Positions 9,428 to 18,673 of a DNA stretch of 64,000 bases are shown here, one piece after another. Numbering within the stretch: position 1 is the first letter of the stretch; each line of letters starts with the position of its first letter. This stretch comes from Marinitoga lauensis (GTDB lineage: Bacteria > Thermotogota > Thermotogae > Petrotogales > Petrotogaceae). The notes under the pieces are model-generated. The model was not told the DNA's origin and made no database searches. It saw nothing but the letters and a program-made list of their open reading frames with translations. The stretch is taken from the NCBI RefSeq assembly GCF_004135675.1, contig NZ_QHLX01000004.1, forward strand, positions 1-64,000, read 5' to 3'. A program made the translations under genes and the position numbers.

Positions 9428-11644
9428 TTATTCTCTTTTTATTGCATTAGAAACAGCATTTGCTATAGATGGCGGAGCACTCATTAATGAAGGTTCTCCT
9501 ATACCTTTAGCTCCAAAAGGCCCATGAGGAAATTCCTCTTCCACAACATCAGGAATTATTTCTGGAATATCTTTTATTGTTGGAATTATATAATTATTAA
9601 AATTATCTGTAATTATTTTCCCATCCTTTTGTTTTATTTCTTCCATTATTGCGTGACCCATTCCCTGAACGGCACCACCCTGAATTTGTCCAATAACTCC
9701 ATCATAATTAATAGCTTTTCCGATATCATGGGAAATCCACATTTTTTTCACATCAACTTTACCTGTCATCATATCAACTTCAACTAATGATAATTGAGTG
9801 GAGTATGTATATGTAACATAGGCCTCACCAACACCGTTTTCCATATCAAAATTAAGCTTTGGTGATTTAAACCATCCCGATTCATTTAATTTAACATTTG
9901 CATCATTACACATCTTAGCTATCTCTTCAAAAGAATATTCTTTACCTTTTATAGTGTATTTTCCCAATTCTATTTTTATTTCATTTTCACTTACATTAAA
10001 TTTATTACACAAAAATCCAATAATATTCCTTTTTATTTTTTCTGCAGCATCTTTTGCAGCATTTCCACTAAATACAGTTGTTCTTGAAGCAACCGTTGGT
10101 CCGCTATCCTGAACTATAAATGTATCTGTTTGTAAAACGTTTATTTTATCCAATTTCTGACCTAAGATTTCTGAAACAATCATAGAAACAGCTGTTTTTG
10201 CACCTTGCCCAATCTCTGTTCCTCCAAACATAATATTTATAGTACCATCTGGAAATACATGAACTTCAGAATTGGATGCATCTAAATGTTGCCCACCTGC
10301 GCCTAAACTTACTCCATATATAATATGTGACCAACCTAATCCTCTCTTTTTATATTATTACTTTTATTAAACTCTTCTATTTCTTTTTTTAATTTTTCAT
10401 AGTTAGATAATTTTTTTATATTCTCCAGAGTTTTCTTGGCACCGACTGAATACTCTAATTTATGGCCTGTAGAGGTTTCATCTCCTATATCTAATGCATT
10501 TTTATATCTAATTACCCATGGATCAATTCCTAATTTTTCTGCAGCTTCATCCATTACCGATTCAATAGCAAAAAGAACCTGTGGAGAACCAAATCCTCTA
10601 AATGCACCGCATGGTACTTTATTTGTATATACTCCATATACATCAACGTGAACATTCGGAACTTTATATGCTCCTGCAGAATGAGTTAATGTTCTATACA
10701 TAACTATCGGTGATAACGTTGAATAAGCCCCATGTCAAGATATGTTTCGCTTTTCAAACCTATTAGTGTGCCATCTTTTTTAAAGGCCGCTTTATAATAT
10801 GATTTTGAAGGGTGTCTTTTACTCGTTTCCTTAATATCATCTTCCCTTTTATATATAATTTTTACTGGTCGTTTTGTTAAATAGGATAGTAATGCAGCTT
10901 TGGATGCAATATATGAAGGAACATCTTCTTTACCTCCAAACCCCCACCTGTTTCCATTTGAATAACGTCAACTTTATTAAAAGGAATATCCAGAATTTCT
11001 GAAACATCTTCCTGAACATAGAATGGACATTGCATAGAAGCATAAATTTTCATAACCTCTCCATCATAATATGCAACTGCTCCCTGGGTTTCAAGATAAG
11101 CCTGCTCCTGATAATCTGTTTTGAATTCTCTTTCTATAACTAAATCTGCATCTTTAAATGCTTCATTTATTTTGCCCCTTCTTATTTTTTTATGAAATGC
11201 AATATTGGTTTCTTCATTATTTACTTTTATTTCGTTTTTTATAGCCTCATCAATAGTCAACACTGCTGGTAATTCTTCTACCTCAAATTTTACCTTTTCT
11301 ATAGCTTCCTCTACAGCTTCTTTTGTTTCTCCTGCTATTAAGGCTATTGCATCATGTTCAAATCTAATTTTTTCACCTACTGGAATTAGAAATAGCATAT
11401 CCTTAGTTACAACTCCAAATCTATTTGTTCCAGGAACATCTTTATATGTAGCAACTTTAACAACTCCAGAAACTTTTTCCGCTTCTGAAATGTCTATACT
11501 TTTCAATATTCCATGAGGAATATCGGAATATACTACTCCTGCGTATAGCATTCTATCAAAATATATATCAGGTGTGTATTTGGATTCACCATAAGCTTTT
11601 TCTTTTCCTTCAACTCTTTTTACACTCTTTCCTATTACTTTCAT
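9428..11644 (-). CDS. Xanthine dehydrogenase molybdenum-binding subunit (three apparent frameshifts)
   Basis: Large molybdopterin subunit of the xanthine dehydrogenase family, about 740 aa once shifts near 10938, 10733 and 10340 (each next to a G or A run) are corrected. Motifs in order: N-terminal a/b hammerhead domain (residues 1-110), Mo-binding start QMETGGG followed by a restored FGGKED, GAYSTLSP, PCGAFRGFGSPQ, MFGGTEIGQGAKT and, near the end, GAKGIGEPSLMSAPP with the catalytic Glu. It hydroxylates purines such as hypoxanthine or xanthine. FAD and iron-sulfur partner subunits are not in this window. AGGGATAAAATG gives the start. First gene of the purine operon. Confidence 0.8.
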
Positions 11645-11774
11645 TTTATCCCTCCAATATTGACTGATTATAAATTCTATTTTAAATTTTACCTTATTTT
11701 AGTCTTTTTTTAATAACTCGTTTTAAAAAGAAATACTATCTTTTTTAGACATAACTCAGCATAAAACCGCCAAA

Positions 11775-12632
11775 TCACTGTTTTTCAAGAACATATAAAA
11801 ATACATTATTTTCTTCTTTATCTTCTTCTATAAACCCTTTATTTAAAGCAATTCTTTTATCTATTTGCCCTTTAGGAATCATATATGTCATATATATTTT
11901 GTCAGTTTTACTAAATAAATCTATAGAAAAATTCAAAGCTTTTTCATAATTTCTAGAAATAAATGATATAGAAAGCGTATTATATTTTTTCATATAACTA
12001 CTTAAAATTATTAAAGATTCTATATTTCGTTCTTTTTTTAAAATATATATTTCTTCTCTATCAAATAATTTTTTCAATAAAGCTTCATCCAATTCTATAA
12101 AAATCCAATCAAAAGACAATATTTTTGAATATCTATATTCCCTGGAATTTAAAATATATGATTTTACTTCTTCAAAATTTTTTGCAATTTCAAAGCGTTC
12201 AAAATTTTTAGTTTCAATTTTGTTATTTTTGTTATTATAGTATATCCATTTGAATTCCTTATAAACCCTAAAACCATAATTTTCCATAATATGTCTACTC
12301 TCTATATTTTGATAATATGTAGAAAACATTATTTTTTTATAACCTTTTTCTTTTGCTAATTGTAAAAAAAACTCCGATAGCTTTTTCCCATATCCTTTGT
12401 TTCTATAATTCCCGTGAACTCTTAATCCCTCTAACCAGAATACTCCCTTTTTTAATTCTTTCATTCTTCCACAACCAATAACTTTTCCATTCTCTTCAAT
12501 TACATAAAAGTTACTATTTTTATCATTCACCCATTCATCAAAAACTATAGGAATATAATCATCCTCCCATGCATATTTAGAAACTTCAACTAAATCCTTT
12601 TTATCCTTTTTTTCTGCTTTTCTTATAATCAC
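11775..12632 (-). CDS. GNAT-family N-acetyltransferase
   Basis: 285 aa. The N-terminal half is a GNAT domain: motif A reads LRVHGNYRNKGYGKKLSEFF (acetyl-CoA pyrophosphate loop RNKGYGK), preceded by VIGCGRMKEL and followed by SRHIMENYGF. The C-terminal ~130 residues are a divergent second half, perhaps a degenerate GNAT fold. Substrate unknown. It starts at GTG 12632 after a GGGGGA ribosome binding site, divergent from the amylase gene. The spacer 11645-11774 to its left shows no gene. Confidence 0.75.
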   Translation of the reverse strand: MIIRKAEKKDKKDLVEVSKYAWEDDYIPIVFDEWVNDKNSNFYVIEENGKVIGCGRMKELKKGVFWLEGLRVHGNYRNKGYGKKLSEFFLQLAKEKGYKKIMFSTYYQNIESRHIMENYGFRVYKEFKWIYYNNKNNKIETKNFERFEIAKNFEEVKSYILNSREYRYSKILSFDWIFIELDEALLKKLFDREEIYILKKERNIESLIILSSYMKKYNTLSISFISRNYEKALNFSIDLFSKTDKIYMTYMIPKGQIDKRIALNKGFIEEDKEENNVFLYVLEKQ

Positions 12633-12660
12633 AAAAATCCCCCTATGTATTTTGTTATTA

Positions 12661-12689
12661 TTGAAAATAATCTCTATTTATGATAAAAT
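12661..12689 (+). promoter_or_regulatory. Sigma-70-type promoter of the amylase gene
   Basis: TTGAAA (12661-12666) and TAAAAT (12684-12689) separated by 17 bp, about 40 bases before the amylase start codon. Confidence 0.65.
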
Positions 12690-12730
12690 ATTTTGGATTA
12701 TGTAAAAAATTCTCACGAAAGAGGTGTAAT

Positions 12731-14107
12731 ATGGAAGCTAAAATCGGATATCAAATTTTTCCTGACAGATTTTATTCATATTATAACAGAGGAAATGTGA
12801 AATGGAATACTCCTATTATTGCTGAAAATTATTCTGCTCATACTATGTATGGTGGTGACTTAAAAGGAATACAGGAAAAGATTGATTATCTTAAAGAATT
12901 AAATGTGGATTTCTTATACTTAACACCTATTTTTGAAGCTAATAGCAATCACAGGTATGATGCAAAGGATTATTTTAAAATAGATCCTATTCTCGGCGAT
13001 GAAAAAGATTTAAAAGAACTCATTGATGCTTTACATAAAAATAATATAGAATTGTGTTTGGATATTGCTTTAAACCACATGAGCAATGAAAGCAAATGGT
13101 TCAAAAGTGCCTTAAAAGGAGGAAAAGAAAAGAACTTTTTCAGGTATGAAAATGATGATTTTACATATTGGCGAGATCATAAAACTCTGGTAGAGCTTAA
13201 TTTAGAAAATCATGATTTACAAAAATTATTATGGCAAGATGAAAATTCTGCAATGAAAAAATGGATGAAATTAGGCGTTGATCATTGGAGACTTGATTGT
13301 GCATATGATTTAGGTTTTGATATTTTAAAAGACGTTGTTAAACACATAAAATCACTTGGAGAAAATCATTATATAATCGGAGAAGTCTGGTCTTATCCAA
13401 AGGAATGGATTCAAGTTATGGATGGCATAATGAATTATTATTATACAGTAATAATAAAAAATATGTTAAATGGTTCATTAAAACCAAAAATTGCTGCAGA
13501 AATACTTAAAAAAACTATAAAAGATAGTGGTATGAAGATTTTAAAATCATGGAATATGCTTTCATCTCATGATTCACCAAGGATAAAAAATCTTTTTGGT
13601 GATAAATGGAAATTAGCAATTGTAATGCAATTCACATTACCTGGAAGTCCATTGATATATTATGGCGAAGAATTAGGAATGGAAGGCGGGCATGATCCTT
13701 TTTGTAGAGGAGCTATGCAATGGGAAAATGTTAAAGAAGGTAATAAAACACTTTCATTTTATAAGAAACTAATAAAATTATTTAAAGACTCTGAAGCTTT
13801 AAGAAAAGGATGTTATTATGAGGTTATTTCAAATGATGAAGATATTTTAGCTTATTATAGAAAGTATAAAAGCATAAGGGATGGAAAATTAATTGTAATT
13901 AATCCAACAAATAAAGATAAAGAGATTCAACTTTATTTTGAAGAATCACTATTGTTAGATGCAATGCATCTATTTGATCATTTTAGTGATAATGAACTTT
14001 ATATAGAAATGGGCAGTGTAAAAGGAAAAATACCCGCTAATTCGTTTGGGATTTTTCATATGAAGCCAAAAGAATATAATACATATTCTGCTTATAAACG
14101 GTTATAA
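12731..14107 (+). CDS. GH13 alpha-amylase family glycosidase
   Basis: Intracellular (no signal peptide) GH13 enzyme of 458 aa that should cleave or transfer alpha-glucans or maltodextrins. Conserved regions: DIALNHMS (region I), WRLDCAYDL with nucleophile Asp near residue 189, IIGEVW with acid Glu near 217, and SSHDSPR with the transition-state Asp near 281. The short N-terminus resembles cyclomaltodextrinase/neopullulanase-type enzymes lacking their extra N-domain. ATG 12731 follows GAGGTG; an upstream in-frame ATG at 12680 overlaps the promoter and is rejected. Substrate range cannot be read from sequence. Confidence 0.85.
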   Translation: MEAKIGYQIFPDRFYSYYNRGNVKWNTPIIAENYSAHTMYGGDLKGIQEKIDYLKELNVDFLYLTPIFEANSNHRYDAKDYFKIDPILGDEKDLKELIDALHKNNIELCLDIALNHMSNESKWFKSALKGGKEKNFFRYENDDFTYWRDHKTLVELNLENHDLQKLLWQDENSAMKKWMKLGVDHWRLDCAYDLGFDILKDVVKHIKSLGENHYIIGEVWSYPKEWIQVMDGIMNYYYTVIIKNMLNGSLKPKIAAEILKKTIKDSGMKILKSWNMLSSHDSPRIKNLFGDKWKLAIVMQFTLPGSPLIYYGEELGMEGGHDPFCRGAMQWENVKEGNKTLSFYKKLIKLFKDSEALRKGCYYEVISNDEDILAYYRKYKSIRDGKLIVINPTNKDKEIQLYFEESLLLDAMHLFDHFSDNELYIEMGSVKGKIPANSFGIFHMKPKEYNTYSAYKRL

Positions 14108-14141
14108 AAATAGTTCCAGGAGTTCCTGGAACTATTTTTTT
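14106..14141. terminator. Bidirectional hairpin terminator
   Basis: 15-bp stem AAAAATAGTTCCAGG (14106-14120) and CCTGGAACTATTTTT (14125-14139), loop AGTT, flanked by A and T runs. It serves both the amylase gene and the convergent uracil-DNA glycosylase gene. Confidence 0.85.
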
Positions 14142-14796
14142 ACCCTATTTTCAGCTGCTACTATTCCCTTTTCAGTGGTTTCGACTAATTTTTTCAAGTC
14201 AAGATTTGGATTAGCTTTTAATTGTTTATACATATATCCAATTGCCTGCATATCTAATTTAGCATAAAAAAGAGGTGACCCTTCTTTCTCACTTCTATTT
14301 CTTAATAAATAACTTGGATGAAATGTTGGAAAAATATATATTCCTCCATACCATTCTTTAAACTTTCCTCTGTGTTTTGTTATTGGAACTACCTGTTTTA
14401 AAAAATAATTTAAAGCTGTTGACCCTAACGCTACTATTATTTTTGGTTTTATAACAGATATTTGAGCCATTAAAAAATGACTGCATTTTTCCATTTCTTC
14501 ACCTGTTGGAACTCTATTCTTTGGTGGTCTGCATTTTACTACATTTGTTATATAAAGATTATCCCTTTCAACTTTTGCTACTTCTTTTAATAACTTATCA
14601 AGGAGGTTACCTGCTCTTCCAACAAACGGTCTTCCCTGCAAATCTTCATTTGCACCGGGCCTTCACCCACTAACATTATAGGAGAATCAGCATTTCCCTC
14701 TCCTATAACAACATTAGTTCTTGATAAGCTCAAAGAACAACTGTCACATTTTTTTATTTTTTCTCCAATTAATTCCAAATCTTCAATTTTAGACAT
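14132..14796 (-). CDS. Family 4 uracil-DNA glycosylase (one apparent frameshift)
   Basis: Removes uracil from DNA. After correcting a one-base shift near 14655 the conserved GEGPGANEDLQGRPFVGRAG motif is restored across the break (VGEGP before, QGRPFVGRAGNLLDKLL after). The 4Fe-4S cysteines are visible in KCDSCSLS and in NVVKCRPP and KCSHF, and the family motif TFHPSYLLR near residue 160 is intact. About 220 aa, normal for thermophile family-4 enzymes. ATG 14796 has a GAGGTGG ribosome binding site. Convergent with the amylase gene. Confidence 0.85.
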
Positions 14797-14989
14797 ATTA
14801 TTCCACCTCTTCAAAAAAATATTTTCAATTAGCCTCCTGTATCTCATTTTTTCTTAGTTTTTTTGAAAATAAACACCTTTTTCTTTTTGTTTTTCAAAAG
14901 AGCTTGTTCCTTTGTTATTTCATTTTATTTATCTTAAATTTTTATTTTTGGTTATTACCCCAAGTTGTTATTTGCCATAGTTTAATTTA

Positions 14990-15170
14990 TTTTTGTGATT
15001 TTAATTATTTATTTTCACTCACCATTTTTTCTCCCAAACTAACCCTCTTATGTCCAACTGGATTACTCTTTTTTGAGTATCCTAACGTTCCTTCGTCCTA
15101 TTTGAGGCATGGTGAGCCTGCTTTTTCTCGTGTCCAGGATTTTCTCCTAATGGAGTGAATCTGCATTTTT
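14990..15170 (-). ncRNA. Candidate structured RNA 3' of the IS110/IS1111-like transposase
   Basis: Immediately downstream of the transposase stop lies ~180 noncoding bases richer in GC than the surroundings, with short stems: AGGC/GCCT around 15103-15117, and GGATACTC / GAGTAATCC around 15060-15085. IS1111-group elements are known to carry their bridge RNA at this 3' position. The assignment is inferred; 14870-14990 to the left shows nothing recognisable. Confidence 0.35.
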
Positions 15171-15173
15171 CAC

Positions 15174-16255
15174 CTATATATATACTTTTTCTGCTTCATA
15201 TTTCATTTTGCTTTTTGCCAATTTGAATATTATTCTTATCATTTTTAATCCTATTGCTATTAATGTTTGATTCTTTTTTAATGGATTCTTTTTCGTTCTC
15301 TTATTTTTTTATATTTCTCTTTCATTTCGTTATTATGTTTTAATATACTTTTCGCCATTAAATATATTATTTTTCTCAGTAACGGTCTTCCTCTTTTCGT
15401 TATTTTTGTTTTCCCTTTATGTTCTCCTGAACTTACTTCATACAGATTTAATCCTGCTAATTTCCTTATTTCTTTCCAGCTTTTAAAGCTGCTTATTTCT
15501 CCTATTTCTCCTAATATTGTTGCTGTTATTATTATTCCTATTCCAGGGATGCTTTTTATATATTCTCCTATTTCTGTTTTTTCTATTAATTTTTCCATTT
15601 CCCTTTCTGTCTCTTCTATTTGTTTGGTTAAAAATTCTATTTCTTCTATTAATAATTTCAACTTCATTTTTGCACTTTTTTGTCCTTCTGTTACTCCTAT
15701 TGATATTTTTGCTGTTTCATATAACTTTTGTGCCCTTTTTTTCCAATCCTTCCCTGCGTCGCTTCTTTTAATACTTTCTCTATTTTTTCTTTTCCCGCTT
15801 TTTTTATTTCTTCTGGAAATGGATATTTTTTTAATATCGCTATTGATCCTTCTGTAAATATGTTTTTATACACCTTTTCATATTCTGGAAAGTATTCATC
15901 TATCACTGCTATTATTACATTTTTTGCGTTTTTCCTTTTTGTCACTAACTGATCTCTTGTTCTAGATAGCACTCTTAGTTCGCTATATACTCCTTCTGGT
16001 AAATACATTTCAAAATATCTTCCATCTCTTATTAATCGCGCTATTATTCCTGCATCTTTCCTATCGCTTTTTTCCGGTGAATTGTCATCAAATTCTTTAC
16101 TCTTTTTTACATGATATGGATTTACTCCTACTAAATAATCTACTTCCTTACTTAAATTCATTTGCCACGCTAATGCTTTCCAGTAATGTCCCGATGGTTC
16201 CATTCCCAATATTACTTTTTTTAATTTATTTTTTTCTCGTGTATAATGTTTTCAT
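15174..16255 (-). pseudogene. IS110/IS1111-like transposase, 5'-truncated and frameshifted
   Basis: DEDD-type recombinase of the IS110 family. Present: VILGMEPSGHYW (Glu of DEDD), KSDRKDAGIIARLI (Asp pair), the central coiled region and the C-terminal Transposase_20 domain with IKSIPGIGIIITATILGEIG and SGEHKGKTKITKRGRPLLR. Two shifts (near 15690 and 15305) separate the parts; the corrected C-terminus ends at 15174. The first ~60 residues, which hold the initial Asp, are missing: the frame abuts another IS110 remnant at about 16256. So this copy is dead irrespective of sequencing indels. Confidence 0.75.
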
Positions 16256-16309
16256 ATAATTACTAAATATGATAATTCTTTTTAAAAAAACATTTTATTC
16301 ATATGTAGA

Positions 16310-16572
16310 TTTTTGATCAAACAATATCACAATCTGGAAAATATCGAAAAAAGGAAACAGCCATTTAAGGAGTATATTTGCATTATAGGCACAAAGAATA
16401 TTAAAACTTGTTCCACAATATAAAGCAAAATACAAATCACTAATACAACGAAGAAAACCTAAAAAAGTTGCATTAACTGCAATAGCGAGAAAGTTAACTG
16501 AATTAGTATATATGCCGTGGAAAAATAACACAATATTTAATTATGAATATTTAAATTTAAAGACAGCATAAT
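16310..16572 (+). pseudogene. Degraded 3' fragment of another IS110 transposase
   Basis: In changing frames the plus strand reads SGKYRKKETAI, then a C-terminal block including KAKYKSLIQRRKPKKVALTA followed by IARKLTELVYMPWKN and a stop. The RGKPKKVAL-type motif is diagnostic of IS110 C-termini. At least two frame breaks and no catalytic N-terminus remain. Orientation is opposite to the neighbouring copy. Confidence 0.6.
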
Positions 16573-16719
16573 TATATTTTTTCAAGTGAGATAATATCAA
16601 GTATTAAATTAAAAGTTTAAATCCTCAATCAAAAGTACTACAGCGTTAAATGCTGCAAAGAATAATTGTGTTTTAAAATATCAAAAAAAATTTTAACATA
16701 ATTTTTTGTTTTACCTCTT

Positions 16720-17091
16720 GACTTTTTAGAAAATACAACGAACCACAATTTTAAGAATAAAATTACCGCTGCGTTTATGGAAGAACTAAATATTATTCAT
16801 GAATTTGGATACAAAAATAATCCTAATCCTCAGGCATACATTGAGTCTTTTCATTCTAGCGTTCAACATAAATTCGTTGAATTCCTTAAATTTAATTATA
16901 TTGATGATATTTATAATTATTATATTTCATGCATTTATTTTTACAATAATTTAAGACCTTATGGTTCTTTATATTATTTTACTCCAGACTTTGTTTTTAA
17001 TCTTTTTTCTGAAAAAAATACCAATGATTCTAATTCCGAATATTTTAAATCAATTAAATTTAATGATTTTATTGTTTATGTAAAAAAATGA
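16720..17091 (+). pseudogene. IS3-family transposase C-terminal remnant
   Basis: The frame ending at 17091 contains ELNIIHEFGYKNNPNPQAYI followed by ESFHSSVQHKFVE and FYNNLRPYGSLYYFTPDFVF, the end of an IS3-type integrase core with its catalytic Glu in IESFH. Upstream, NEPQFKNKITAAFMEE corresponds to the TDNGPQF block but the second Asp is lost. The first two thirds of the gene are missing. 17092-17178 shows no gene. Confidence 0.7.
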
Positions 17092-17178
17092 GTTTTTCTT
17101 ATTTCTTCTTCAATTTCCATGGGACAAACCAAACTTGCGTTAGCAGGCAAAGAATTCTACACGGTACACCAACAAAAT

Positions 17179-18672
17179 TCATTTTATTACCTCAAAATCA
17201 ATTTTAACTTTTTCATTCATAACAATTTGATGTATAATTTCATTTAATCTTTTTTTTAATTTTTTAGCAGATAAATCAAGTTGTAATATACCTGCTTTTT
17301 CATTCCATTTAGCATCTTCTTCTAAGAAATTATTAAGATTTAAGTCTGTGGGATAATCAACAAAATTATAGTAAAGCTCAGCAACCTCTTTTTGTTTTGA
17401 TTCTGGGAAGTTTGGAAAAGGAATCGTCAAAAATTGATATATTTTGATTTCTTTCATTTTTGAGCCAACAGATAAGTTTGCACAGTATTGTCTCATCAAT
17501 TCAGTATTCATAAAAGCTGTCATAAATTGTAATTGTTGGATTGGGTAATCTACAACACGATAAATTCCCTGGTTATGATGGCCTTCACCAAAAATATTAA
17601 AATCATAAAATAAACTAATTCCTACATACTCTCCTCTTCCACCTTTAGAAGTTCTATTTATCAGAAGCATAGCACTTTTGTTAAGATTATTTTTTGTAGG
17701 CATTGATATTGTTTCTAAATTAATAATATGACCATAATCTGAGATTTGAGTAGGTGTTAGCCATTTATATTTTAAGTTGTCTTTGTTAGAGATTATTCTT
17801 TTCTTTGGAGTATTTCCCCCAAAAATTTTTTCTTTATCAATAAAATAAAATCCATGTATATAGTTTTTTACAATAAAATCTATATATCTAAAATTCTCAG
17901 AATAAATCCCTGCATCAATTCTCGTTTTGCTTTCAATCTCTCCGATATGTGGCAATTTATACTCAAATTTGTTTGGCTTTTGATTTTCTAAAAGCTCTTT
18001 TTCTATCTTTTCAAGAATTAATTTATGTTTTCTTCTGATTTCTTTTTCTTTATCTATTATAGATTTAGTTAAAAGTTCTACATATTTTATTATTTCATCT
18101 GCGTTTATTTGATTTGGGAATGGTATTAAGCAATCTAAAAATAATGTTTTTGCATGTTTTATTGTAGCGCCGCGAGATGCTAAAAAATTTAGTTGACTTT
18201 TAAAAAAATCATTTTTCATAAATGCTAATAAATAATATTTCCATTTAGAAATAGGTAATCTATAAATCCCTCCAGAAGGCATATAATTAGATAAATCTTT
18301 ATCTAAAATAACAGCTTCTCCAATATTAGAATCTTTAGATATTAAAATATCTCCTTCTTTTAAATTATAATTCTTAAAACTTTGAGGCAATATAGGAACA
18401 ATACTTTCTTTATCATAATTTGGTAAAAAAGATGTTGGTTGTAAAGATTTTGTTCTAATAAAGAAATATTTTGAGTTATAAATATATGATTTTGAGCCAA
18501 CCTCAAATCCTTTATCTTTAGGTTTTAATTCTCTATCTAATAAATCTTTAACTTTCCTAACATTTTGATTCTTAAATTCCACTCTTTTAAACAATGATGG
18601 AGATAACGTAAAACCTTTATTTTCAATTTCATTTATGCTTAAAACTTTTGGAATAATAACATATGATGCCAT
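17179..18672 (-). CDS. DNA specificity subunit (HsdS-like, two target-recognition domains)
   Basis: 497 aa with the two-repeat plan of type I/BcgI-type specificity subunits: TRD1 (residues ~1-170) ending in NADEIIKYVELLTKSIIDKE, a helical spacer to ~225, TRD2 (~235-420) and a second helical conserved region KQKEVAELYYNFVDYP. It selects the bipartite DNA site for the modification and cleavage subunit encoded just upstream. One base separates the upstream stop from ATG 18672, and AAAGGAGAATTAAT supplies the ribosome binding site. Recognition sequence unknown. Confidence 0.8.
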   Translation of the reverse strand: MASYVIIPKVLSINEIENKGFTLSPSLFKRVEFKNQNVRKVKDLLDRELKPKDKGFEVGSKSYIYNSKYFFIRTKSLQPTSFLPNYDKESIVPILPQSFKNYNLKEGDILISKDSNIGEAVILDKDLSNYMPSGGIYRLPISKWKYYLLAFMKNDFFKSQLNFLASRGATIKHAKTLFLDCLIPFPNQINADEIIKYVELLTKSIIDKEKEIRRKHKLILEKIEKELLENQKPNKFEYKLPHIGEIESKTRIDAGIYSENFRYIDFIVKNYIHGFYFIDKEKIFGGNTPKKRIISNKDNLKYKWLTPTQISDYGHIINLETISMPTKNNLNKSAMLLINRTSKGGRGEYVGISLFYDFNIFGEGHHNQGIYRVVDYPIQQLQFMTAFMNTELMRQYCANLSVGSKMKEIKIYQFLTIPFPNFPESKQKEVAELYYNFVDYPTDLNLNNFLEEDAKWNEKAGILQLDLSAKKLKKRLNEIIHQIVMNEKVKIDFEVIK

Positions 18673-18673
18673 A

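Noticed and set aside
12680-12730. Earlier start for the amylase gene at 12680
   Set aside because: It overlaps the -10 of the likely promoter, and ATG 12731 has a good GAGGTG site.
15517-15952. Leu/Phe-rich plus-strand frames over the IS110-like gene
   Set aside because: Composition is the antisense of a charged helical transposase, and the opposite strand has recognisable family motifs.
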